A stretch of DNA of 64,000 nt from Trichostrongylus colubriformis. Its lineage: Eukaryota > Nematoda > Chromadorea > Rhabditida > Trichostrongylidae. The position numbers and the translations under genes were made by a program. The stretch is taken from positions 15,721,475 to 15,785,474 of the forward strand of contig OZ022261.1 in the NCBI GenBank assembly GCA_963978905.1. The letters run 5' to 3'. Positions 22,449 to 33,125 of this stretch are shown here, one piece after another; within the stretch, counting starts at the first letter, position 1; every line of letters starts with the position of its first letter. The notes under the pieces were generated by a model. It made no database searches. It had not been told where the DNA came from and worked only from the letters and a program-made list of their open reading frames with translations.

Positions 22449-24116
22449 TTAATTGTCGTCTCGAGGTGTGGGCAGCATTAGCGCCCTTATGAGTACTGCT
22501 GGGCCGTTATAAGGGAGGGTGCAACCTTGAAAATGGAGACCCCAGCTTTCGTACAAAAATGAAACTAGGGAACTCTTCTTATAGTACCATCAAACCTAGG
22601 CGTTAAGATAAGTTGGATAGGTGTAGCGATCATTTTTCACCACCCTTACTTCGCTCTCACGCTTCCCCTTCACTCTGCACCTTGAAGTGAACTGCTACAT
22701 TGAACTGAATACTTCGACTAGTTGACAGTTTTCTTTCAATAAATTATTCATTGAAATTGTGGAGCTTCCCCTCTGAGACTGATAAACTTGTCCACCTTTT
22801 TTCTGACTGAATCACCGTGATACATGGTTTGGGATTCTTTGAATTGTTGGCAGTAGGTATAGTACGCGTTTTATGACCTAATAAGTAGAGAGTGGTCCAC
22901 TTATCACTGATGAAACGCTCCACGCGTCGTCTCAACCCTCCTTGTCACCACACCCTGTGAATTGCTTTTGAGTGGTCTGAGCGGCTAGTTGTAGCTGCAG
23001 GGATAGGAGTAGTTTCCGGACCAGTCAACTTGAACGGGTGGTGGTCCTAAGCACTTAGTTTTGTGCACAGGAGTACTGAATCGTGCATCTGGAGCGAGTT
23101 CTGAGAGACAACGTTAGGAGTACTGAGAGAGTTAGGAGTAGGAAACATATTCTTTGCAAATAAAACTTGAAATTCTGAAGAGAAAACGGAAATCGCGTCC
23201 GAAGACGTGCCCTGAGTTCTCTATGCTGACGTCGTGGCTTTCAAGGTTTACCGCTACAGCTGGTCGAGTTGCTTTGGGGTGGGAGCAACGTTCACAGGCT
23301 GGTTAGCCGTCGGGTCTGCACCACTTCAGCGGCTGCCGATGCGGAGTAACGAAGGCGTCCCTCCATGTTGGGGGAAAGAGGGGGGTCCCTTTTCTCGAAT
23401 TTTCGAGCGTTGCGTTGCGTTCCTATTCGGTTTTGCTGCTCAGCTCCTCAACTTTCATATTCCACAATTATGCCACAACAAGCCAAAATTACCCCCTAGG
23501 GTATCTCTGAGTGAACCGTTGTTGCAAAGTCTTCAGTTGAAGAGGTGGATCCTTTGCGGCCCGAGGAACAAAGCCGCGAGTCATGCAAATATTTACTCTA
23601 TCAATCATAGGAGCTCACTGCGTACATTTATGGGAGAAAAAATTCGTCAACGCCACGCATGTGCGCGTGCTGATAAAGAAGTTTAGTAGTTAACAGAGAA
23701 AATCAGTATTTTATTCTTAGAGCGATGTATGCGTTATCGATTGACTGTACAAATGCAGTGGTCTGGATTATTATCAAGCGAATAAGGCATCGGCCGACAC
23801 AGTCTTTAGTTTACGTATAACCGGGACACGAAATACAATTATCTCATGAGGCGTGTTTTGAGTCATTTTAGCTCGACAATTTCATATTTACAAAGGTAGA
23901 TGTAGGCATAAATAATCAAGGAAGGAATGAGCATAACTCGAATTGACTGTGTACTTCAATAGGTTAACTTGAGAAGGAGATATCTAAAAGAGTCACAGGC
24001 CGACTTTCCGTCAGTAAACAGAATTAGGGAACAAGAGGAGAGCGTAGCAGATTTCTGCCGAGTGAGTGCAACTCAGCAACTGTTGATCCAAAAATAAACA
24101 GAAGTATTACACGTAT
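22449..24116. other. Spacer downstream of the SEA gene
   Basis: The longest plus-strand ORF (23234-23686, 150 codons) has no recognisable domain and no splice support. A short block at about 23455-23520 resembles the module at 38990-39050. No clear poly(A) signal for the upstream gene was identified. Confidence 0.25.
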
Positions 24117-27100
24117 TCACTTGGAGGTCTGTGTCACAGTAATGCTTAGTGGATCGATTGATGCATTTCCACCAAGTTCCCTCTCGATATTCATTCTTTC
24201 TTCCCGTAGTATGTTCTGGATTGTTCGAGTATCAAGAGGAGCTCGCGACTGCAGTTCTAATCGAAAGCTTACGAATAGATCGCCTCCTCTGAAATAGCAA
24301 TCAAGTCAGTTCAGAAGGTTAAGCTGGTGGCCATGTGTACGCACCGCACGTGGTCGCAGACTGCCCTACTAACGTGGTCACTTCATCAAAAAGTAAGGCT
24401 CAGCTTGAATGTAACTGGTAGAAGAGCGTGAAGACTATGTCACCCCGCCCCTTCGGAGTGGGGAAGTGAGAGTGTAGGAGACGCCTTCAACGCTTTTCCG
24501 CCAATGACATTCCAGCTACACATTGCAGCGAGGGCAGAAAGGGCCTTCGAGTGCGTGAAGAAACTATGAATCAGCTCAGCTGTTTGTCGCTACGTACCTG
24601 TTTTGTATGTCATTCAATGCAACAAATGGGTTGTAGGATTGCAGCGAAGAATTAGCCACCGTTGCGGTTAACTGAAAAGTTGGAGTGGGCGAGGGAACCG
24701 AATTTTCAGCACAAACATACAATAAACGTGAATCAATTCATGATGGTAAGATGGCTCTATAGCAACTTCGGAAACGTACAATCTGACTTCAGTTTCTGGT
24801 TGCATATGTTTAAAGGGAGAAGATAGATAGGATGCAAGAGAGGGGGGGGGCTCACGATGGCGAAGACTTCGTACGATTCGGTGTAAAAGTAGCTAGAAGA
24901 CGGGAGAATGAGCAGAATAATGTAAACTGATAGAATGAAGATGAGAGTATTGCATTGTGTATTGAGCAGCCTTGCGAAGGAGTCCTGCTGGATGAAGCTT
25001 ATCACATTTTGTTATTTCCTCACGTGTCATAAGAAAGAATAGCGGCTAAGTTGACGGGAAGAGTGCCATAAACACATTGAAGACTTCGTCAAGGGTGTTT
25101 CTAGCCGTATTGAAGTGAGACACTAACCGGTGCAACAACACGAAAAGAAGGGCATGAAAAGTAGAATCTCAAAAAGTAATTGCCCCTCAGTATATTCACG
25201 CCCTCTGCATCACTGAAGGGGGATAGCGCAGACAACGAGGGCAGTCGAGCCAGCCAGGAGTGTCTCTCCCTTTCCACGGTTGCTCTATTTTCAGCACTTA
25301 TTGCAGCGAAACGCACCCAAACACGGGGGCGATGAACTGTGGGGCCGCTTCTTCACGATATTTGCATCACTGATCATTTCCTTTAAACTCAGGCTAATCC
25401 TGTTATAGAGGACATGCCTTTTCACCTCTTGTTTCCATCGTTGCCCTTATTGGTTCCCCGAGGGAAGTATGTTCGGGGAGAGAGAAGGTGATAGGGTGGG
25501 CAGAGCGACAAACAGCCAGTGTCAGCTGAGCTTTTGCTAACGTACATTTCCGCTCAAAGCGCGATTCTGGAAAGAGGGATCAAGCTGGATCGTCTCCAGT
25601 AAGAGATTATGGGGGGGGGGGGGTTCCCACAAGGGGTTCCTATGTGTAAGAAAGGGGAAATATGACACACTGTCAAATCCCTCCTACCAGCTATGATCAA
25701 GCGGAACATTTCCTTCTACCCATGCCAATACTATTGCCGTAGAGTTACCTGCATTTCCCTTTTCACAGCCACTGTCACTAGCAGTATGAAATGACCGGAG
25801 TGGCTTTCTACGTCAGTCCAGCAAGTGAGTTTACCGATTATTGATAGCCTGTGAGATACTACTCCTTATGCTCACTTCTCTTTCGTATGCAGTTGACGTT
25901 TTTTTAACGTGCATCGAAGATCTGCGTCACCACACGTTTGATTGAGTTGCTGCTCATTTATCTTATGAAAAAAAACTTTGCTTACATTTCGAAGCTGTTT
26001 CAGGCCAAGGGCAGGTCATACTGAGGAGTGGCGAGGCTCTTGTAGTACATCAGAATGGGTTTGACAATGCTGCACCAACAAAAAAAGTAGGGATGTTTTG
26101 CTACTTCTTTTTGTCATAATTCGCCGCAGCTAATCCTCGAAATGGAGCTGCCTTGATGAGGACCCACTAGCCTTTTGTGCAGACGGTGGAGTCGCCCGGA
26201 CTTATCACAAAGTAGAGTCAGATAGATTCAAGGCACACCACGCAATGATAAGATTAATGGCTCAATTCTTGGGGCAAGGAGGTCCTTGGATAACTGCTCA
26301 GGCTACACCTCTGTTGCGACGGCGCGGTGAACCATCACGGCGTATTCTTGCTTGAACACAACCAAGCCACGCCACTCATCCACATCACACCTCGCCCTGT
26401 ACGAACCAATTTCAAGTGTGTAGCTTACGTGGAGAAGGAGACTTGTGTAAGAGAAGATATGTAATTCAAAGAAGCAGCCATCTCGATGATGAAGGCAGCT
26501 CCCACGTTGGAAATTCGTTCGTCTGAGCAGGTGTGCTCTATTAGGTTGGTCCATAATTAATGCGGCTCATTATTAGTGCGTTCTTTTGCAGTGGGAATTG
26601 AAGTTTTGTTTATTTTTTATAATAAAAATGATCCTCTCTTTCCGGTTGATATGCTTGTCGAAAATCATATTCATATTCGTCGTATTATGCTCTACCACTT
26701 CGAGAAAGGATGGAAGGCGGCAGAGTCTTTCCGCGATCTTAAAACTTTTCGGCGAGGGAACAGTCAGCAAAAGCCAACCTGAGAGATGGTTCAAGAGGTT
26801 TAAAGAGAGCGATTTAAGTCTTCAAGATGAAGAAGTCAGAACTCGGTCAACGGATTTCGACGATCAGGCAGAAAGATGTTGTAATGGCCGATTATAATGG
26901 CCATGGAAGAAGACGAAAGCCTGGAGTGTGTATACATTGGTACGAATGACTTCCTTCGCACCCCATGTGCGAACGCTTAATTACTACTTCCTCGCCCCTT
27001 ATGTGCGAGAAAGTATTAGGTTGATTCATAATAAATCGGACAAATGGTAGTGATGATTTCTAGAGATCATAACTCAGTAACGAATTAACGAAGATGGACG

Positions 27101-30100
27101 CGCGAGGTACCGTTGGAATGAGTATGAAAAGCTCTTCAAAGTACCGCAAAATAATCACTCCAAAGTATATTCATTCCGCCACAATGCCGCACGATTTCAA
27201 GCGGTCCAGAGACCACATCCGCAACGTCATACTATTAGGTTGTAAGGAAAGTTTTGGCCGGCTTATGAAATTTTAACTTCGAGAGATCATAACTCGGCTC
27301 AGAGTGCATCTTTTCTCACGGAGTGAGCACCACTAGATTCGCCACAGTCTTGGCAACACTATGCATACCTACACTTCTCAATTCGATAAAGGGCTGATAA
27401 TTTATATTGCGCGAAATAAAAAAAAGTCGACTTCAAATCGCCACTCTTTCTGAACACACTGCTACTGAAGGAGCTGGCCAGATGTTTTGGGAAGTGGGGC
27501 ATAGTTAGCGCTAGATCTGATGAACATGACAGACGAGTAAGGGCCTCACCCTGCAACTGCTTCAATTAGTGGAAGAGGATTTGTGAAAAATGCGCTTGCG
27601 CATGACTGCCGTGAGGGGTCCCGCGGCACCCATTTTTTTGAATTTTTCCAAATCAAGGCCACTTGAGGTGGTCAGCTAAGGTTGCTTGTTGAGGGCTAAT
27701 ACGTGTGGATATCCCCTGCAACTATGGACGCTCATCGCCTTCTGCCGTTTTAGTTAAAGCGATTTGATCAATTGAAAATTCGAGCGGCTTGTCCTCATTT
27801 CTGCACTTCTGAAACCAGAGACAATGTGTTCCTTCCAGTGAGACACCCCCTCCTCTTGCAGTATTCACATTTGTGGTCACCTTTGCTGGGACTCGGCTAA
27901 ACAAGAACTCTTGAAGTGAAGTGATCTTAAAAGTGCCATTTTCGCAGCACTTTGAAATTTTCCTGAAAATTCGAAAACCTTGTGGCATTCCAAATAAAAC
28001 ATATATTCTGAAAGAGCAACTTTTTCTCTATCTAATGAGCACAATATGTCAGCTGATTCATGTTGACGCGCTCTGATATTTAAATTTATCTTGTGAACGC
28101 GAAAAAGCGGCCAGAACTTTCCTTACAACCTAATATTTATATCGCTATCTGGCCAGGAACCCGCGGATATCGGCAGACGTCTGATAGAAGTTCACAAAGA
28201 GCATGCCCCCGGCAGAAGTACACTGTAGTTGTAGCATTCGAAGTTTGCGTCAGGCGACTTCCATCGAAGACGAAAACCGCGATTGGTGGAGCGTACACGG
28301 CGTAGAGTACTGGGAGCTGCTCGATGAAGGTACCACAGTATCCGCTGACGTCTACGTTCGTCAATTACGAGAATTGAAGGCCAATGTCCAAAGTTCGCTA
28401 CGGCGGCGGTCACATGTCTACTTCCAGCACGACAACGTGTCTACTTCCACAGACCGCACTTCGCACGCAAGATCGACCAAGGCCGAGCTGCTGTCGTACA
28501 GTTGGACCGTACTTCTACACCCACCGTACTCCCCAGACCTGGCCCCTTCAGATTTCCACCTTTTCTCCCACAGCCAACGCCACCTGGACGGCCAAGACTT
28601 CAAAACACGCGACGAGGTCAAGGCGGCACTCGGCAACTTCTTCGAGCTCCAGCTTCCGGCCTTCTGGAGCAAGGGCATCCATGATCTGCCTATACCGTGG
28701 CAGAAGGTCATCGATAAAGATGGAGTATATTTCAAGTGAATCCCTGTTGTCGTAAAAAAGTTGTACGACAATGATTAAAATTGGTCAATTTGTCCGATTT
28801 ATTATGAATCAACCTAATAGTTAACTAGCAGAGGTCAGCCATAGACCGCTCAACTTCATTAACTGGAGTGCGAAAGAGGTCATTCGTACCAATGTATACA
28901 CACCCTGAAAGCCTGACAAAGCGAATGCTGGCGAAGATTTCAATGTCGACCGTTTAACGGTCGTCCGTCGCCTCAAAGAGCTCGGAAAGATGTGGGAACT
29001 GGCTAGATGTGTCCCTCATGAGCTCTCCGAGAATCTTGACTTCCCTCAAAAAACATTTTATTTGAGTCCGTCTATTGTAGTCTTCAGCCAGCATTCGCGT
29101 TGTCGAGGTTTCGTCTTTTTCCACGGTCGAATAGATTAGAATTGGTTTCCTTCTTGAGCTTCGAGGCTTGTGTCGCCCGCTTTGAACCCTCTGAATTATC
29201 TTTCAAATTGGCTTTTGCTGACCGTTCGTCGAAAAGTTTCTTGAGATCGCGAAATGACTCTGCGGTCTTCCATCTTTTTTCGAAGTGGTAGAGCATGATA
29301 AGACGAATATGAAGTGGTTTTCGACACGCATTTCTACTAACCGAAAAGAGAAAATTATTTTCATTTTCAAAAATAAGCAAAACGTCAATTTCGACTACAT
29401 AAGAAAGCAGTGATAAATAGCCGCATCAATCATGCACCAACAGTAGTTTGGCGGGCGTGGCTTGGTTTTAATCAAGCAGGCACAACAGAGGGTGCACTGT
29501 GCAGCTGCAACAAAAGAGCAGTTAACTGAAGGCCTACTTTTCCAAGTAAGTGAGCCGCTAATATGATTATCGTGTGGTGTGCCTTTCAATGGGATTGATG
29601 AATAGGTATTCTGTAGAGATGATACGATTAATTAGATCAGATGATAAGCTTAGGTATTACAGATCAAGCAGCTCCATATTTATGTCTAATATGTATAATG
29701 CTCGGTAACATGAGTCGTATAGTAATAAAATCCATATCACTAGCAGTTCCGTTCGACTAAGGGTATCGTTTGAATTCTAGCCGTTCAACCAGCGGGAATG
29801 TCGTCTGTCTTCCCAAACATGGAGGGCGGCATTTCAAAAGGTATTGCAGTAATTCTAATTTTTAGCTATGTGTTAAGGGTTATCATGAAGGATGGTGCCT
29901 TAATTGGGGATTCCGAGAAAAATAGGACCAGTCCGAAAATGGCTGGCTTCTAACTGCTTTAGAGAGGACGGGAGGCGGGAGGGTGGGGGGAGGGGGGGGA
30001 TATAGGCGGGAAAGAGAGGAGCCAACAAAATGAAGAGGGCAGTGAAGGCAGATGATATTTATGACCGGCGTAGCCAATGATGTGGAAGCAACTGAACACG

Positions 30101-33100
30101 CTGCGTTGGCTCCACTGCGAACAAAACCCACAGTTCTCCTTCGGAAAATAGAATCATGAGTGAGTGGGTGAAATGTCAGGGTAGTTTTGGCTACAGTTAA
30201 GAGCTCATATAAAAAAAACCCAGGCCTACTCACAGCCGACTGTATCATCCTGAATGCCGAGCGGAAAACTTCGGAGGTTTTCGTGTCGTAAGCAGGATTT
30301 GCCTGTCGAAGTACGAGAAAAGTGCACGCGTAGGTGTAGTTCTGGAAATTCTCACTTTTTGATAGAGACGTAATTTTGACCGCAGCATCCAAACTAACCG
30401 GTATAGCGACAACTGGCGGTAGAAGTGTTGCTGAAATCGCATTCGAAGACGGATATACGACTGGTGGTGGCAATGCCGTTGTGGCTATCGCAAAAGCAGG
30501 TTCTCTTGCCATTGAGATCACTACAAAAACATACTAGTACAGTATATTTATTGCTGCAAAATTTGGGTAAAGAAAGCGCGAGGAGCACTTTGTGAATTGC
30601 TGAAAGAGCGGTCCAAATCTTAAAAAGTAGGTCATTCCTCCTTCTCATCTAAGACGAGTTTTTTTGCGCCATCTGCTTCACTGAAGTGGGTGGAACAACA
30701 GCCAGGTGTTGTCCCATTCCAACACTTACATACAGTAGCGCTCAAAAGTCTTCGGCCAAAACTTTTTTGTCATAACTTTTTTTCTACTTGACCAAATTTG
30801 ACAAAATTTTAATGTGTGGTGCCTGAACCTATTGTCAACATTTCCTTCTACTTGAGCGTCGCTTGCCACTTTTCATGATTTTTTAAAAGAATTAACTACA
30901 AGACCACCCAGAAAAAAGTAAAAGGCTTGGTCAAGAAAAACGGCTTTCTTTAAAAAAACAAAACGAGCAAGCCTCAGAGAACATTAATATTCTGTAGAAA
31001 AACCACGACTTTTGATGACAGCGGCACAGCGGGACGGCATAGCGATGGCATGCCAAAATTAAAAAATTTCATACAACCACGTAACTTACACCGTTGAGCT
31101 CCAAAATAGTATACTAAGTATGCAGTGTCTCTAAGTACAACATACTAAAACTTCTCTCAGATCGGTGCAGTTGCAAAAAAGTTACAAGTTACAAGTGAAA
31201 AACCCAGGTGGAAGACCATTCCGCTGAAGACTTTCGAGCGCTACTGTACATACATACTCTACCGATCGCTCCACGTGCACCACCGTAGCACCATGATGGA
31301 GGGCCTAAAGCGCGCCTTTCGGTGAGATGCGCCTTCTCAAATGTCTGGCTTTGATTCGCAATTCATATGGCTCCCAACTCACGGATGCCCCAATGTCCCC
31401 TCGTGATACCTTTGAAGACAACCACTGACGCAGAAAAACAGGATTAAGAGCGAAGGAAAAGATGCACTCTAAATTTTGGTTTTTTTTTTGTAGGGCTGCT
31501 CAACGATAGCCACAAAATATGAGGACTGCAGACATTCGGATGAGCAAATTATCGCTGATTTGAGGGTATTTTGTAATTTCACTATCAGGTCATATCGGCG
31601 CTACTGTGCGCAATCCGTAAGTAGTCGACAATGCAGGTCGAAGACATCTACATCATTAGGACCATTGCAATGCTACTCTCCTTTCTCATTCCTTTCCAAA
31701 TTTCCAATTCCTCAGCTGACGATAAAAAGTATGTTAATAACCGCTGCAATCTCATCGACATAGCCAATTTGCAGAGAAAAATGGTAGGCTCGGAGACAGC
31801 ACACTTGCAGGCATCCGGAGACATGAACATATTTGTGACTCTCTGGCCTAGAACATTTTCCTAGTGAGTCAAAATGGTACTGCTGACAAAATGGCCATGC
31901 CGAGATTTCCCCGAGAGTGCGCGGAGTGGCTATGTTAGAACGCCGCCGTGCGCAAGCATTGAGCATTCATCATTGAAGGCGCATTCCACTCTACTGATAA
32001 TGCCACTGATAGTGGACCATTTAGAGGGGGCTATGCTCGCGGAGGTGGGGGGGGGGGATGTTCAGAACCGCCCACAAATGGTCGGTTCTGAAAGATGATC
32101 TCCGCGACTCTCTTCATTGAGTAAACCTCAAATGCGTCATCAGTTTCAGTGCCAACTATGAAAGCGATCGAAGTAGATGATCACTGATCCACAGTAACTT
32201 GTGGACCTGGTGCACTATCAGGAAAATCATAAGTGAGAAAGGGCAAAACAAAACTTTAATCATGACTAGCAAAAAAAGTAAACGAACCTCCTGTTACGAA
32301 CAGGATTATGATTATTATTGCAGCAATAAGCAAAATGATTGCAATGAGGAAGATACCAATGGCAAGTCGCTTTGTGCTGAAAATTTGACTGAAATGACTG
32401 AAAATGAACGTGAATGAAGATTCAACAAGGTTCCCATTGCAACATGACGGTTTTCTGAGCTATATTGTTGTGAATTTTGGAATTGGAGCAAGCATTTCTT
32501 GACTCTTGATATCGGTGCAGTGCTCCCTACAGGAAACGTTTTTATTTTGCTTAGGGACATGAGTAGTCTGATGGATTTTAGTCCTTCTGACCGAGGACAT
32601 ATGAGTGTGCTAGGAAGTGCGAGACCGAGCCCGCTGGGGCGCATAAGTCTCATAGCAGTAGCTGGCTACAAAAGTTCTTATTTTATTCGTCTAGCTATGT
32701 AAGCGAAAATTCCCTCAAGTCTGTGTATGATGCAACCCAGGTGACATCTAAAGCCTTCTCGGTACTTTCTATATTTGTCTTCTTTCATGCGTTTCTGACT
32801 GTTTTGTTTTCGAATGTAACTGCGGTTTGAAGTAATATTCTTACTTGGTGGATTTTCAAAACAACATGCTATGAAGAAAGTGTGTTTCCATCGCTTGACC
32901 TGATAATCTAGCAAAGACTTACTTCCATAACCTCCCTAATTATAGCTTCTTAACGTAGAAACAATATCCACACCTCCTTTTTCCATGAAATGTGATCGAC
33001 TGGGGCGTATTGGTCTGCCAGTCTCCTCTTCTCATATATGAGTCTCCACCCATGTTTGACGAATAGTTTGATGGCACACGTCCTCGTGAGGAGTGTTGCA

Positions 33101-33101
33101 T
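24117..33101 (-). CDS. Type II membrane protein with C-terminal SEA domain (6 exons)
   Basis: Exons on the minus strand are 32974-33101, 32766-32819, 32288-32376, 30234-30520, 24598-24671 and 24117-24288 (stop at 24117-24119). All five introns are GT-AG and every split codon joins in phase, giving 267 codons. Residues 1-61 form a polar, basic cytoplasmic tail. Residues ~65-88 (AIGIFLIAIILLIAAIIIII) form one membrane helix. Residues ~92-138 are a Pro/Ala/Thr-rich stalk. Residues ~139-250 fit a SEA domain, with the LTATVANSSLQSYN helix, a GGDLFVSFRLEL strand and a closing helix. SEA modules occur on cell-surface proteins and some self-cleave at GSVVV; here the site is not obvious. Introns 3 and 4 are swollen by transposons. 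Homology search was not possible and I know no specific orthologue. Confidence 0.72.
26586..26923 (+). pseudogene. Mariner transposase N-terminal fragment (left arm of A)
   Basis: The reading contains HIRRIMLYHFEKGWKAAESF and then RWFKRFKESDLSLQDEE across a frame change. This is the paired HTH DNA-binding half of mariner transposase. It is cut after codons for DES by the insertion at 26924. The continuation RRLKELGKMWELARCVPHEL lies at 28911-29045 on the plus strand. Confidence 0.7.
27235..28133 (-). mobile_element. TA-inserting element family C, copy 1
   Basis: TIRs TTAGGTTGTAAGGAAAGTT and the complement are bounded by TA (27233-27234 and 28134-28135). Length is 899 bp. It contains a minus-strand ORF (27722-27988) shared with copy 3 and a GGGTCCCGCGGCACCCAT palindromic box. 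TIR style and target suggest Tc1/mariner, but no catalytic DDE/D motif was seen. It lies in the N-terminal codons of mariner B. Confidence 0.7.
27722..27988 (-). CDS. Conserved ORF of family C elements, unknown function
   Basis: This 88-codon ORF includes SLQEFLFSRVPAKVTTNVNT and EFSIDQIALTKTAEGDERP. The copy at 60253-60594 keeps the same frame for the shared length, with roughly three quarters of residues matching by eye. No known domain is recognised. It may be a transposase remnant, a captured host exon or non-coding DNA that happens to stay open. Copy 2 at 48.75 kb has this frame broken. Confidence 0.35.
   Translation of the reverse strand: MPQGFRIFRKISKCCENGTFKITSLQEFLFSRVPAKVTTNVNTARGGGVSLEGTHCLWFQKCRNEDKPLEFSIDQIALTKTAEGDERP
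28203..28739 (+). pseudogene. Mariner B transposase, C-terminal part
   Basis: The frame is open for 178 codons. The second catalytic aspartate is in YFQHDNVS and the third in YSPDLAPSDFHLF, 34-35 residues apart as in D34D mariners. It ends in WQKVIDKDGVYFK before the stop. A short N-terminus ending HIRNVI lies at 27094-27233. The middle, with the first catalytic aspartate, is missing, so the enzyme is dead. Confidence 0.75.
29047..29400 (-). pseudogene. Mariner transposase N-terminal fragment (right arm of A, inverted)
   Basis: The minus strand reads HIRLIMLYHFEKRWKTAESF and continues with shifted frames to TRMLAEDYN. It is the same part of the transposase as the left arm but inverted, so element A consists of two head-to-head N-terminal halves. 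Confidence 0.65.
29585..30233. other. Remaining intron 4 sequence next to the SEA exon
   Basis: It has a G-rich tract at 29970-30000. The minus-strand ORF through here is a readthrough of the SEA exon past its donor GTGAGTAGG (30225-30233) and is not coding. Confidence 0.5.
30733..31246 (-). mobile_element. Tc1-like deletion MITE, copy 1, in intron 3 of the SEA gene
   Basis: TIRs begin CAGTAGCGCTCAAAAGTCTTC and are bounded by TA (30731-30732 and 31247-31248). Length is 514 bp. The minus strand at 30984-31052 still encodes the C-terminus of a Tc1-type transposase, PSRCAAVIKSRGFSTEY then stop. It is therefore a deletion derivative of a coding Tc1-like element. Copy 2 at 48910-49415 is in the opposite orientation. 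Confidence 0.8.
31247..32287. other. Remainder of intron 3 of the SEA gene
   Basis: Contains a poly-G tract at 32048-32057. No additional exon with agreeing phase was seen. Confidence 0.5.
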
Positions 33102-33115
33102 CACTCCGATCGAAC

Positions 33116-33125
33116 CTGAAAATGG
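33116..33125 (-). promoter_or_regulatory. Probable spliced-leader acceptor of the SEA gene
   Basis: The minus strand reads CCATTTTCAG immediately before a 14-nt leader and the ATG at 33099-33101. A TTTTCAG so close to the first ATG is the usual arrangement of nematode trans-splice sites. An upstream cis-spliced exon cannot be excluded, because the frame stays open to the acceptor. Confidence 0.45.

Larger units (their letters stand above)
27016..28817 (+). mobile_element. Mariner-like element B, internally deleted, interrupted
   Basis: TIRs TTAGGTTGATTCATAATAAA and its complement are bounded by TA (27014-27015 and 28818-28819). With the inner element removed it is about 0.9 kb, shorter than a full mariner. 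Coding sequence remains for a short N-terminus and the C-terminal third of the transposase. Confidence 0.8.
26924..28906. mobile_element. hAT- or MULE-like MITE inside mariner A
   Basis: The ends share GTGTGTATACATTGGTACGA in inverted orientation, followed by a CGCAC(C/T)CCA box. The 9-base GAAAGCCTG flanks both sides (26915-26923 and 28907-28915) and is single-copy in the mariner coding sequence. An 8-9 bp duplication suits hAT (8) or MULE (9). After removing the inner mariner only about 180 bp remain, so it is non-autonomous. Confidence 0.65.
26541..29443 (+). mobile_element. Mariner-like element A, palindromic derivative, interrupted
   Basis: The left TIR TTAGGTTGGTCCATAAT starts after TA (26539-26540). 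The right end, read in reverse, has GTTGGTGCATGATTGATGCGG in the same alignment and abuts TA at 29444-29445. Both ends lead into the N-terminal coding half of mariner transposase, in opposite orientations. The element is therefore a foldback built from two 5' halves. Its insertion site rejoins the Kolobok-like copy 3. It is interrupted at 26924-28906. Confidence 0.65.
26231..29584. mobile_element. Kolobok-like TTAA MITE, copy 3, split by nested insertions
   Basis: The left end AGGCACACCACGC at 26231 is preceded by TTCA. The right end GTGTGGTGTGCCT at 29584 is followed by TTCA. The identical off-consensus tetranucleotide shows that the two halves are one insertion. The two pieces (26231-26540 and 29446-29584) add up to about 449 bp, like copies 1 and 2. 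All sequence between them arrived later. Confidence 0.75.
24672..30233 (-). other. Intron 4 of the SEA gene, holding a nested transposon stack
   Basis: This 5.6 kb intron separates two exons that join in phase inside one SEA domain. About 3.35 kb of it (26231-29584) is the nested stack described below. The remainder at 24672-26230 contains a poly-G tract at 25611-25623 and another at 24842-24850. No further exon was recognised. Confidence 0.65.

Noticed and set aside
23234..23686. 150-codon plus-strand ORF
   Set aside because: No domain, unusual composition, no splice support and partial similarity to a repeat module near 38.99 kb.
29883..30521. 212-codon minus-strand ORF taken as one protein
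   Set aside because: Only 30234-30520 is exon; beyond the donor at 30233 it is intron sequence that stays open by chance.
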